A stretch of 64,000 nt of DNA from Ottelia alismoides (lineage: Eukaryota; Streptophyta; Magnoliopsida; Alismatales; Hydrocharitaceae): the NCBI GenBank assembly GCA_037367405.1, contig JAZKJV010002618.1, positions 62,001 through 126,000 of the forward strand. The letters run 5' to 3'. The first letter of the stretch is position 1. The number at the start of each line of letters is the position of its first letter. Positions 10,601 through 19,640 of this stretch are shown here, in pieces. The position numbers and the translations under genes were made by a program. The notes below the pieces were generated by a model. It had not been told where the DNA came from. It worked only from the letters and a program-made list of their open reading frames with translations, and made no database searches.

Positions 10601-13600
10601 GAGATGGCAGAGACCAGACTCCGAATCCAGCACCGAGTACTCTTCTCTCGAAACAGACCGTGAACATGTAGACTTAGTTGGGCCATGGAGACAGAACCCA
10701 GCCAGCACCGATGTGTCCATCTCCTTTGAAGATGATCCAGTGCATGAGTCAGTCTGCGAGATCCTCAGGAACGAGTACAGCTCGGAGCCTGCATCGCCCT
10801 ACATCTTCGATGACACAGAGGCCCAAGTGGGCCTGTCAGTCCTTACATCCTTAGGACAATCGGAAGATGAGGATGACGAGTCGGACGAGGCGTTTGCCGA
10901 TTGCATGGAGACCTTTGACGATCCGACTCCAGAGCCGAGCTTGGTGGCAGCCACTACAGAACAGGATCCAGCCACTTCCAACACCGAACCAGATCGGATT
11001 GAGCCAGACTTCTTACACGATCATACCGTCCCTGAGCTCAAGCCCTTACCCACAACCCTGAAATATGCCTTCCTTGCGGGCCAAGACAAGAAATTTCCGG
11101 TCATTATCAGTTCGCAATTGACCGAGGAGCAGGAATCTCGCTTGCTAGAGATCCTGGAGAAGAACCGCAAGGCAATAGGCTGGAGCATTTCCGATCTCCA
11201 CGGGATAAATCCCGCTCTGTGTTCGCACCATATATATTTGGAGAACGAAGCCAAACCCTCTCGTGAATTCCAACGTCGATTGAATCCAAATCTACGAGAG
11301 GTTGTGAAGAAAGAGATAGAAAAATGGTGCGACGCGGGTTTTATTTACCCAATCTCCGATTCTAAGTGGGTGGCCCCAATCCATGTTGTCCCGAAAAAGT
11401 CGGGAATTCAGACGACCACCAATGAGGACGGAGAGGAGATCGTGACAAGAGTACCCACGTCGTGGCGCGTCTGTGTGGATTACAGACGCCTGAATGCCGC
11501 GACGAAAAAGGATCATTTCCCCCTACCATTTATTGATCAGATTTTAGAAAGACTAGCGGGGAAAGAATTCTTTTGTTTTCTTGATGGGTTCTCGGGCTAC
11601 AATCAAGTAGCCATAGCTCCAGAGGACCAGGAAAAGACCACGTTCACATGCCCCTTTGGTACCTATGCTTTCAGGCGCATGCCTTTTGGGCTATGCAATG
11701 CTCCAGGTACTTTTCAAAGGTGCATGATTGCTGTATTCGCCGAAATGGTCGGCGAATTCCTGGAAGTCTTCATGGATGACTTCTCGGTCCACGGCGAATC
11801 TTTTGATTCCTGCCTTAGGAATCTGGACCGAGTCCTCAAAAGATGTTGTGAGGTCAATCTGGTGCTCTCCTGGGAGAAAAGTCACTTTATGGTGACGGAG
11901 GGCATAGTGTTGGGGCATGTCATCTCCAAGAGAGGAATGGAGGTTGACCCTGCCAAGGTGGACGTGATCAGACGACTCCAGCCACCAGCCAACGTATGGC
12001 AGTTGCGGTCGTTCCTCGGGCATGTCGGATTTTATCGGAGATTTATAAAGGATTTTTCTAAGATTGCCCGACCGCTAACTGAGCTTTTAGGCAAAGACGC
12101 GGAGTTTATTGTCGATCACAAGTGTCTTGAGGCCTTTAAGCGGTTACAAGGAATGATCATGGACGCACCCATCTTACAAGCCCCAGATTGGTCTCTTCCT
12201 TTCGAGATCATGACGGACGCCTCAGATTATGCTGTTGGGGCTGTATTGGGACAAAGAAGAGATGGCGTCCCGTTTGCAATTCACTACGCAAGCAAAGTGC
12301 TTGATTCTGCTCAGCGTAACTATACAGTTACCGAAAAGGAAATGCTTGCGGTAGTGTTTGCCTTGGACAAATTCAGATCTCATTTAATCGGATCCAAGGT
12401 AACTGTGTTCACAGACCACACGGCACTACGATATTTGATGGAGAAGAAGGACGCGAAGGCGCGTCTTCTTCGTTGGATTTTACTTCTCCAGGAGTTTGAT
12501 TTGGACATCCGTGATAAACCTGGAAAGAAGAACGTAGTAGCCGATCATCTCTCTCGTCTCGAAGATCTTAATACTTCCGAGATTTCCCCGATTCGAGACT
12601 CCTTACCTGACGAGTCGATTTTTGTTATCGACTCATTCCCATGGTATGCCAATATCGTGAACTATCTTGTCTCCAAGAAAGTTCCCGAGGATTGGCCCAA
12701 GAGCCAAATTGACCGACTAAGGTCGGACGCTAGACACTACCATTGGGAGGATCCGATCCTTTTCTTTGAAGGACCGGATTGTGTCTGGAGACAGTGTATT
12801 CCTCAGGAGGAATACCAGAGTGTCCTTTCTTTATGCCATAGCTTAGAGGCAGGAGGACACCACTCCGGGAAGAGGACCGCATGGAAGGTACTTCAATGTG
12901 GCTTTTACTGGCCGACTCTGTTTCGCGATGCCACCGCCTTCGCGAAGTCGTGCCCAGTTTGCCAGAGGATGGGAGGAACCGTTGGTTCCAAGGATGAGAT
13001 GCCAATGCAGCCAGTCATCATTTGTGATGTCTTTGACGCCTGGGGCATCGATTTCATGGGCCCATTCCCTGTCAGCCACGGGTTTGAATACATCCTTCTT
13101 GCGGTTGACTATCTGTCCAGATGGGTGGAGGCTATCCCGACCCGAGCCGCAGACAGCAAGACTGTCTGTAAATTTATCAGAGAGCACATAATCTCTAGGT
13201 TCGGGATCCCCAAAATGATGATATCAGATGGGGGTAGCCACTTTGTGAATCGGGAGGTGAAGAAACTCCTGAAGGACTACGGCATCGAACACCGTGTCGC
13301 TAGTCCTTACCACCCACAAACCAATGGTATGGCTGAGGTGTCGAATAGGGAGGTGAAAACCATATTGCAAAAGCTCGTCCGCCCAGACAGGAAGGACTGG
13401 TCTCAGATCTTGGATCAAGTCCTCTGGGCGTATAGGACGGCTTACAAGACTCCGTTAGGCACCTCTCCATTCCGAATGGTATTCGGAAAGCCGTGCCATT
13501 TGCCCGCAGAGTTAGTGCACAAATCAGAATGGGCAATAAAGAAAGTCAACTGGAACACACACCTAGGCCAGAAACAAAGAGACATGGATCTGAATGAGCT

Positions 13601-13982
13601 TGTGGAAGTCAGAAACCGAGCATACGACAACAGTGTGGTGTACAAGGACAAGGTAAAGCGTTGGCACGATAGATATATCAGACGAAAGACCTTTGTTCCT
13701 GGACAGAAGGTATGGTTGTTCAATGCCAGGCTGAAGACTTTCCAAGGCAAACTAAAGTCTAAGTGGACGGGACCATTCGTTGTCCGAACGGTGCATGATA
13801 GTGGATGTGTCGAGATCTCAGATCTCGCAGATGACGCACCAACATTCCTAGTAAATGGGCAGCTGTTGAAGCACTTCGTCGAATCCAATGAACAGTTAGT
13901 CCATGTGGAGGAGATTGTATTCATATGCGAGACAGATACAGCAGATACATCTCAAGCCGCGTATGAGACCTTGCAGCAATGA
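7620..13982 (+). CDS. gag-pol: Gag-protease-RT-RNase H-integrase polyprotein, intact (2120 aa)
   Basis: One uninterrupted frame encodes the proteins for particle assembly, reverse transcription and integration. The start ATG at 7620 ([10 protein letters not shown]) is chosen because the 29 codons upstream lack an ATG. Domains in order: Gag core about residues 160-340 ([14 protein letters not shown]); a Pro/Gln-rich linker 413-620; a charged Glu/Arg segment about 660-790; aspartic protease with D883 in [11 protein letters not shown]; reverse transcriptase with FMDD at 1384-1387; RNase H with TDAS D1533, TEKEM and TDH D1599; integrase with zinc-binding H1740, H1747, C1778 and C1781, and catalytic D1811, D1870 and E1906 (35 residues between the last two); then GPF near 2050. 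All catalytic residues are kept, so the protein may be active. There is no chromodomain, no second RNase H and no CCHC zinc knuckle in Gag. Gag and Pol share one frame, so no frameshift is needed. Confidence 0.95.
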   Translation: MSNWGDLDAPFTDLSMSPPSNSSFPVRAHLGPPRTHDPLESWFPPAQGGYSQTNPFISSEITEEDHCLGNPFLDSTSNTDLIFQSPELEGEMPPKMPPDEDQMRQILRCLAEAEQKNADLTARMGRIIVAEGIDRPMVDTYNPAENEIQNWLAPAVPDQAFELKPHFLSLLPKFNGNLSEEPYTFLRDFELVCNNLSHPNVGQDYIRLKATPFALGDKAAHWLKNLGVVCTTWMQFKDLFLKKFYPLSRTNQMRTKIASFAQGPCKPFHEAWDRFNDLVQKCPCHGISKAILVQTLFCGLTPEMQGLVSAACEGSYLNKNEHAVWKILEQMAETGRSQATRAYQLSPSILSNETTRRTVADLTEDLIPSMGMIADKLTMVEQIHKRVAEMESLSSLPKKVEELSEKVAKIKLPTPSAPPVPVHRVHLVQEQAPGSQSGWDQTYTQQNHHAPPPVETEYEEPPPVYEINGLWYSRDPLVRQIEMGKDQAHRPTPVYQETRPVTIPRYQSRPEQGYQPQQRTYQQGPAPYQQQYRYGQQGQFRTASTQQPAQPTELESLTLAIQTLSDRVQQMQNDYLDMRTDINRVSRAQDQQMAPRTPIPAQVQANPNSIQQGQNRPRDQVYYSDNYLSEHEILSYDNVNHMSLRSGRTVTIPDRARAQQEGTSEIRSEENSEEEEEEHHRHRQRKKRTSESSKHQPRSHPESDDTDEPAPPSEEDQPEEAEEASPVSPKHFPFRQSQSQSLYKSPSQSLVQNSVSAANEDISVPEPELIIPFPQALKGGKKKNKKIQKDDPEMAEFCNKHIKVTIPFDKFVEMTPAFQKYLKVRCTPTRVSRKTKSRVEKHVLSVATTCAIKNSFPRKRRDMGAHYVVSHVDDIAFARTLLDNGSSINLMPTALYERLNLGPLRKSRAILQFADKSTKRSQGELRNIVIKVEGQEYMVDFTVLDMETPRNWRDSQIILGRPFLRTAGALFDYKNGKIQFQTPGGDEELEMKQTRWQRPDSESSTEYSSLETDREHVDLVGPWRQNPASTDVSISFEDDPVHESVCEILRNEYSSEPASPYIFDDTEAQVGLSVLTSLGQSEDEDDESDEAFADCMETFDDPTPEPSLVAATTEQDPATSNTEPDRIEPDFLHDHTVPELKPLPTTLKYAFLAGQDKKFPVIISSQLTEEQESRLLEILEKNRKAIGWSISDLHGINPALCSHHIYLENEAKPSREFQRRLNPNLREVVKKEIEKWCDAGFIYPISDSKWVAPIHVVPKKSGIQTTTNEDGEEIVTRVPTSWRVCVDYRRLNAATKKDHFPLPFIDQILERLAGKEFFCFLDGFSGYNQVAIAPEDQEKTTFTCPFGTYAFRRMPFGLCNAPGTFQRCMIAVFAEMVGEFLEVFMDDFSVHGESFDSCLRNLDRVLKRCCEVNLVLSWEKSHFMVTEGIVLGHVISKRGMEVDPAKVDVIRRLQPPANVWQLRSFLGHVGFYRRFIKDFSKIARPLTELLGKDAEFIVDHKCLEAFKRLQGMIMDAPILQAPDWSLPFEIMTDASDYAVGAVLGQRRDGVPFAIHYASKVLDSAQRNYTVTEKEMLAVVFALDKFRSHLIGSKVTVFTDHTALRYLMEKKDAKARLLRWILLLQEFDLDIRDKPGKKNVVADHLSRLEDLNTSEISPIRDSLPDESIFVIDSFPWYANIVNYLVSKKVPEDWPKSQIDRLRSDARHYHWEDPILFFEGPDCVWRQCIPQEEYQSVLSLCHSLEAGGHHSGKRTAWKVLQCGFYWPTLFRDATAFAKSCPVCQRMGGTVGSKDEMPMQPVIICDVFDAWGIDFMGPFPVSHGFEYILLAVDYLSRWVEAIPTRAADSKTVCKFIREHIISRFGIPKMMISDGGSHFVNREVKKLLKDYGIEHRVASPYHPQTNGMAEVSNREVKTILQKLVRPDRKDWSQILDQVLWAYRTAYKTPLGTSPFRMVFGKPCHLPAELVHKSEWAIKKVNWNTHLGQKQRDMDLNELVEVRNRAYDNSVVYKDKVKRWHDRYIRRKTFVPGQKVWLFNARLKTFQGKLKSKWTGPFVVRTVHDSGCVEISDLADDAPTFLVNGQLLKHFVESNEQLVHVEEIVFICETDTADTSQAAYETLQQ

Positions 13983-14119
13983 ACTCCAGCCATCAGCAAC
14001 ATCTTCAAAAGATTCAGACCGACTCAGCTGTATATATATCATTCTTCCTGTATATCCTATCCTTACCTTCACGATTCTAGTAACCCGTCCCCACATCATC
14101 GAATCATTATCTCGGACTG

Positions 14120-14158
14120 TACTTAGGATGACCAGATCCTAAGTATAGGGGGAAGGGG
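14120..14158 (+). repeat. Hairpin-polypurine module 1
   Basis: TACTTAGGAT-6-ATCCTAAGTA, a perfect 10-bp stem (14120-14145), runs into TAGGGGGAAGGGG. The second arm plus G-run copies the true PPT context (TAAGTATAGGGGG). Confidence 0.85.
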
Positions 14159-14223
14159 TCACCCGAGTCGATTCACTGTACATTCTCCAGATCACATTGG
14201 TCCTTATACTCATTTCCTACCGA

Positions 14224-14258
14224 TACTTAGGCTGACCTAAGCCTAAGTATAGGGGGGA
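14224..14258 (+). repeat. Hairpin-polypurine module 2
   Basis: TACTTAGGCT-6-AGCCTAAGTA, a perfect 10-bp stem, followed by TAGGGGGGA. The stem differs from module 1 by a paired change (A-T to C-G) that keeps pairing. Confidence 0.85.
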
Positions 14259-14328
14259 CCGATGCCCGCACTGATACTCCTCCATTTCTCCTCTTAACCT
14301 CGTCCGCCCCATTTCTGATCTTCTTCTA

Positions 14329-14361
14329 CACTTAGGCTGCCAGAGCCTAAGTATAGGGGGG
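14329..14361 (+). repeat. Hairpin-polypurine module 3
   Basis: CACTTAGGCT-5-AGCCTAAGTA followed by TAGGGGGG. The outer pair is C-A and the other nine pair. Confidence 0.8.
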
Positions 14362-14402
14362 CGAGACGACTTCTATACTTCTGTTATTTTAGCTCTCCTA
14401 CG

Positions 14403-14473
14403 CTTAGCCCGAGCTATGTCTTTTTAGTCGCTTTCGTGCTCTGAGGACATAGCACACGCTAAGTATAGGGGGG
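14403..14473 (+). repeat. Hairpin-polypurine module 4 (long stem)
   Basis: CTTAGC (14403-14408) pairs with GCTAAG (14458-14463), and inside it GCTATGTC (14413-14420) pairs with GACATAGC (14446-14453). The second arm continues into TATAGGGGGG. Confidence 0.75.
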
Positions 14474-15071
14474 CGTGTATATATTACATATATACTTTAC
14501 CCATAGCTCGTACTTTCGCGTATTTTCGCGCATTTTTGTATATATTTTACAATAATTGTGGGTGGGTAACAATCGAGAAAAAAAAAACTTTTTGTATACT
14601 TGTATAATATGTGTATAATACTTAAAATTCTTGTAAAACATACTTTTGTAAAATTTGTTGTAAAAAAATTGTTGTATACCAGAAAAATAAAACAAAAAGG
14701 CTTCTTATTTACTCTTGCACATCATCTCTGCATAAAGAGTCTTGCATCTTCATAGCATGACATCTCATCTCATCTGCATATCTTTGCATATGCAAAGTGA
14801 AAAGCTAGTGGGTTCTGAACCAAGTCATGAGTAGATATTGAGGATGGACTTGATTTGACCTTAATCCACCTAATTTCAGAGGAACCTTATAGGGACTGGA
14901 GTTAAGATTTCTCAGGTCAAGTGACTTAATTCTTGGAGTCCACAAATCTATGTTCACATGTCATCTTAATTAGTCTAAGTAGAATATCTCGTGCATACGC
15001 AGGATTCTTTTAGATAATGACCTAACTTGGACAAGCACAATGCACATAACTCTTCATTGATGAGGTGTTGA

Positions 15072-15410
15072 GGAAGTAGTTTCCTTTGGCTTGGGGTAGC
15101 ATATGAGGGTAGTACTTCTAGGCGGAACCTCTCTTCTTCTTCTAGTGAAGGAAGTGCGTCTCAACTTGGTCTAGTGGTGATGAAGGCTAAGGACGGGATG
15201 CTGTGGGTTGCAATAATGCTTCAAAAGAGGGATAGTCTACTGGCTCAAGAGGAAAAACTCCTGATGTATATGCTGCACCTTGAATATAGTTCCAAAAAAA
15301 AAATGCAAAGAAAGAACTCCAAAAAAAAAAAAAAAAAATCAGACAGGTCCAAGAAAAAGAATAATACCTGTCGGAGTATGTATATTAGCAAGGAAAATGC
15401 AGCTGGATGA
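15072..15410 (+). other. Conserved ORF-like block after pol
   Basis: An open frame runs from 15072 (after a stop at 15069) to 15410, with internal ATGs at 15180 and 15198. I do not recognise the product. The segment 15204-15281 (WVAIMLQKRDSLLAQEEKLL and on to LHL) matches 33285-33362 on the minus strand in element A2 at 73 of 78 bases. Four of the five differences are synonymous and the fifth is Leu to Ile. The match continues upstream in frame without gaps for about 40 residues (LWLGVAY at both ends). After LHL the frame enters A-rich runs (15293-15340) and looks unconstrained. It could be a small protein, part of a lost env-like gene or a cis-acting RNA element. No signal peptide or membrane segment is evident. 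Confidence 0.45.
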
Positions 15411-15500
15411 CTTGGCTACACTGGTCAGGCATCCCGGGATAGGTGGCTACACTGGCCACCGTCCATTCTTTTCTCTACCCCCTCCTCTTGAGTTGGTCGC

Positions 15501-15544
15501 ACTTGAACTTAGAAGGGAATACCCCGCTCCTCGAGGAAAGAGTT
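15501..15544 (+). other. Conserved 44-nt block
   Basis: It matches the reverse complement of 32992-33035 in element A2 at 43 of 44 bases, and more loosely about 23044-23085 in element A. It is far more conserved than the pol genes of the same elements. It lies in a different frame from the block at 15072. Confidence 0.6.
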
Positions 15545-15867
15545 ACTGGACCAGGTTATTGAGTTACCTTGTTAGAGGAGGCTGGTTCCGAGTCATTTCT
15601 GATATGGAGAGCTATATCTCACTTACACAGTACAAGTAAGAATCATAGTCATCAGAAATTTGCGTTTGAGGAATTATTCTGACCTGACTGTTAAGGCGTC
15701 TTGAATAGAAGACTTGTGGAACTTGAAGTCTGTTAGGTCTTAAGTTCAGGTCCCAATAAGGTTCCGCCACACAATTAATCCAAAGGTCGAGTCAGGCTCC
15801 ATTTTCAACTTTTGTTCATGACCTTAGCATGGAACCCAAAATCATTTCACTCTTGCATTTCATTTAG

Positions 15868-15885
15868 TTGCTCGGGGACGAGCAA
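15868..15885 (+). repeat. Hairpin before the PPT
   Basis: TTGCTCG-GGGA-CGAGCAA is a perfect 7-bp stem ending 11 bases before the polypurine tract. Element A2 has a decayed counterpart. Similar stems are familiar before the PPT in plant Ty3/gypsy elements. Confidence 0.75.
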
Positions 15886-15896
15886 GGTTTAAGTAT

Positions 15897-15902
15897 AGGG
15901 GG
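15897..15902 (+). promoter_or_regulatory. Polypurine tract
   Basis: TTTAAGTATAGGGGGT lies directly before the 3' LTR; the AGGGGG run is the plus-strand primer. Its short length and TATA-flanked context are repeated in the four upstream modules. Confidence 0.85.
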
Positions 15903-15903
15903 T

Positions 15904-18900
15904 TGATGAATCTGTGATTCATCACATCAAAAGTCAAAAATAGAGCCTTGTTCCCGAGAAAATAGAGGCATATTTCCTTTTATCTTGCATAAATAACACT
16001 CATGCATGCATCCATAATTCATGCATTATAGCAGCTCATCTGTATTTAAATAAGAAGCCAAAAATCCCCTGTAAAAGACATCTTCATCAAAATAACTTCT
16101 TCTCTATACTATATATATATTCATTAATAAAACAGGGAGGAATCACCCTTGTAAAATAGCCCAAGTATCCTGAGAACCCCTGTACATTAAAACACACATA
16201 AAGCCCGCATACAAACCCCTACTTAGGTCTACTCACTCTTAGAATATTACATATCAAAAGACCTTCAAAATGAGACTAATTTCATTGAAATTGGAGCTTG
16301 TATGAGAAACTTGGGTTTTTGGGTCATGTTGTATACTACATATGTATATTTATGTATCTTTGTATTTATGTACCATATTTGACCTCACCTCCGTCTTTGG
16401 TCAACATGAAACTTGTAGATCTCATCAAGATCTACAACTTTCATGTTTTGAGTTTTTCCAAATTCGGCTTCCTCTTCTCTCTACACGCATTTCTTCCTCC
16501 AACCATTCACAGCAGGCCACGTGGCGCCCTCTGATTGCGCCACGCGGCCCGCTGCCCTTTGTCTGATCCGCCTTCGCCCCCCACCGTTGGATCGCGCTTC
16601 AGATCCAACGGTCCCTCTGTGACCACGTGCGCTCACTCCCTCAGCCGTCCGATTATCTCCCACTTCTCATCACCACCATCCATTAGCGCCTCGCCCACAG
16701 TGCGCCACGCGTCACATCTTGAGCCCTTCGATCGCATTCTCAGCCCTTTCATCTGAGCCGTTAGCTCCCCAATAATCTCAGCCGACCGATCGATCGCCAA
16801 GGACTGATCAGGACCGCCCGCCCGCGCCTCGCCACACCGCGCCACGTGGCGCTCTCATGACCCCTCATTTGGGCATTCCAGATCTAATCCTAACCGATCG
16901 CTAAGCGTTGATCTCCACCGTTGGATCCCAAGATCCAACGGTGGAGACTTCGTCTCCTACCTCGGGTGCCCCCTCTCTCCCACGATCTCTGCCTTGCGAG
17001 AGGGGCACCCCCTTCCTATTCTCGGAAGCACTCCCTCCACCCTCACCGGCCGCTGACCTTCCCACGACACACCCCACTCATCCCTCTCCCTCGCCAGCTC
17101 CCTCAAACACCACCATCTCCGCCACACTCGCCCCACGACAGCCACCAACTTTGCCACTCACCCACTCCAGCCGTCACCTTCATCCTATAAATACCCAGCC
17201 TCCGGCCACATTCAGCCCGATCCGCCACTCCAGAGAGGAACCTAGAGCTCGGAGCCTTCGATTTGTGACAGGAATTGAGTGAATCCTTGAGCGAAGACGG
17301 CCCTTCTTCTCCGGCGAGATCCACGGTGCCACCGCCGTGTCGCAGCCGCCCTCCGTGTAGCTGCTTGAGCTCGGGGCTTTACCGACATCTTGAGCGACGA
17401 CCTGGAGCTCAAATCTGAGCCCCAATCCCCAGGTAATCACCTCCATTACTCCTCCGATCTCGTTCTTCTTTTCCCTTCATCTTCTCCGATTTTATTCCCT
17501 GTCCACGATCATCTTCATGCCTCGCCTTCACTCCGCCGAGCTCCGCGTCGAAGCTCTCATCCTCGCTGACCCCTCCGCATCGTCAGACGCTTCACTCCAC
17601 CGTTCATCGATCACTAGCTCCGCCACTTGGCCGGAGCCACGTCCCCCGACCACCTCACTTCTCCGTAGGCCTCGCCAACCAGTACCATTTCTCCACAATC
17701 GCACGCACGAGCCTCGGCTATACGTCTAACACTTGCAGGTACTCCTTTGATCATTGGCCGGAGCCTCACCGGAGCTCTCCTCGAGCTTCATCGACTCAGA
17801 GCTCCAGCCCTCCTCCAGGGATCCAGAGACCACCGGAGCCTTCGCCGCGCACTGACGATTCTTCCGAGCGAGGTGGGGGCTGACGAAGCTCACCACCGGA
17901 GCTTGACGACCGAGGCGGAGCTCGGCTGCTTTCACCGGAGCGCAGCCCTCTCCTCCGCAGGCGGCGGAGGATCGATAGAGAAGAAGGAGCAGCAACCGTT
18001 CGATCCTCTGATCGAACGGCCCTCGCCTCTCCACGTGTCCACTTCGCCGCCCTCATCAGCGACCGTTGGATTGCCCAGGATCTAACGGTGATCAGCCCGC
18101 CGCGTCATCAACATTGGGAGAAGACAGGAGCCGTCAGATCATCCCAGATCTGACGTATCTTGATCGAGCCACGCGTCTTCACCGACACCCCTTGGATCCA
18201 TCTTGATCCAAGGGCCTTCAGGCCGCCACGTCGCCCTATCCGAGCCTCGGCCTCCAAGCCTAGGCTCGGGTAACCCGAAGCTGCACCGAGGCTGGGCCGA
18301 ACCTCCAGAAGGCCCGAGCCTCCCTCCGAGCCTCCGACGCCCCCCCGAACCTAGGCCGCCCCACGTGAGGAGCACGTGCGGCCTGGGTTATTTGCATAGA
18401 CCCCCTTGGAGCTTTCAGAAATTGCAAAAAGGCCCCTGTGAAGCAGACATCACGTGAGGAGCACGTGGTTCGTGGAGAAATTGCATAGAAGTCCTGCATA
18501 GTATCGGTAATTGTATTTTAGTCCCTGTCAGCATATTTACTTATTGAATTTTTAATTTCCAGTATTGCATTTACACCCTTGTGTTTGCACGTGTCCATAG
18601 CATGCATTTTTCATCATTTTGAAATTCTAAAAATTGCAAGTTGTTGAGAATTTTGTCCTCTATCTGTTTGTACACGTGTTTGATTTTTGTTGGCTTAATT
18701 GAATTATCAATGAATTAATTGGTTCATTTGAGACATATTTTGCCCAGTGATGCCTTTTGATTTTTAATCAATTATCAGTGCCTTCAAAAATCACCAAAAA
18801 TTCACAGTAGCTTAAGGACATCATTTTTAACACTCCATGAAAATTTCGTATCATTTGCACGCATATCGAGGCCTAAATAAATAGTTTAGTGATTTTCTTA

Positions 18901-19487
18901 AATTAATTTTAATTAATTCATTTCACAGTGAATTTTAGATCTGTCAATTTTCCTAGGTCCCTGATCATTAGACCTTCCTAGGATAATTTTAGTTCTTGGA
19001 AAAATTGTGATTTGATATTTATTAAAAATTAAACACTGAAAATCACTCTGTCTGTTTATTTAATTCACAGAAAATTTATTTTGAGTCGAAAAATTCCAAA
19101 AAAATTAGTGTAGGTCATTTTCATCATAAATAACCATCTGGCCAATTTTCATTATTTTTGGACTTCGTTTGATACATCAATTAAATTTAAAGTTAAATTG
19201 GCTAAGATTTGTCTGCATATGTCTGCATAAGAAATAAAAAGACCAAAAAGATTCGACCCTCGAATATCAACACTTGAAAATTGCTGTAATCCACCTAAGG
19301 AGACAGTTGCCTCCCTGAGATCGACCTTGGACTCCACCAAGTAAAAAAATATCACTGCTTAAAATTGACCAAAATCTGTCTTAAGTGGTTTTTGATCAAC
19401 CTCTCGTATCCGACTGCAACGAACACTTAAAATTAATTTGGACCATTAATTTGCCCGAATTAACTAAGGGTGCGGGAGCGCACATCA
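15904..19487 (+). repeat. 3' LTR of the intact element (3584 bp)
   Basis: Near-identical copy of 2642-6229, from TGATGAATC to CATCA. The TATA box is at 17186-17193, the possible intron at 17433-17738 and the paired G-box modules at 18362 and 18451. Confidence 0.95.
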
Positions 19488-19492
19488 GGCGA
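19488..19492. repeat. Target-site duplication, right copy (GGCGA)
   Basis: Exact copy of 2637-2641. Confidence 0.95.
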
Positions 19493-19640
19493 CAGGCTGG
19501 GGGACGCATGTGGCGGTCGATCCGGAAGTTGCTAGAGTGACGCGGGAGAGCACGTTGGAGCGTCACGCGTCTAGAGGCGCGGGGCTGCGCTGGGGAAGAG
19601 TCCGACAGGACAGTGCACACGGCTGTTGGAGGGATTGTAA
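19493..19640 (-). repeat. Old minus-strand family-I LTR, GC-rich remainder
   Basis: GC-rich sequence that continues the patch at 2480-2641 once the intact element is removed. It stops near 19640, where the end of element A's LTR begins. The right boundary is approximate. Confidence 0.5.

Larger units (their letters stand above)
13983..15903 (+). other. 3' region between pol and the 3' LTR (no env gene)
   Basis: This 1.9-kb stretch lacks an env-like frame of useful length. It holds four hairpin-polypurine modules (14120-14473), an AT-rich part (14480-14700), a segment kept in two decayed relatives (about 14860-15060), a conserved ORF-like block (15072-15410), a conserved 44-nt block (15501-15544) and the hairpin plus PPT before the LTR. 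Confidence 0.85.
2642..19487 (+). mobile_element. Complete Athila-type Ty3/gypsy LTR retrotransposon, 16.8 kb
   Basis: All structural parts are present: 5' LTR 2642-6229, PBS 6233-6250, leader, gag-pro-pol 7620-13982, 3' region, PPT 15897-15902, 3' LTR 15904-19487, and a GGCGA duplication on both sides. The Athila lineage is assigned from the tRNA-Asp primer, the protease motif [12 protein letters not shown], the RT style ([26 protein letters not shown]), a single RNase H and no chromodomain. No env-like gene is present. I counted 15 substitutions and 7 small indels between the LTRs, about 0.4 percent. At a commonly used plant LTR rate of 1.3e-8 per site per year this is roughly 0.2 million years, so the insertion is recent. 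Confidence 0.95.

Noticed and set aside
14459..14695. 78-codon minus-strand frame in the 3' region
   Set aside because: Lys/Tyr/Phe-rich frame from AT-rich DNA, without support from the related elements.
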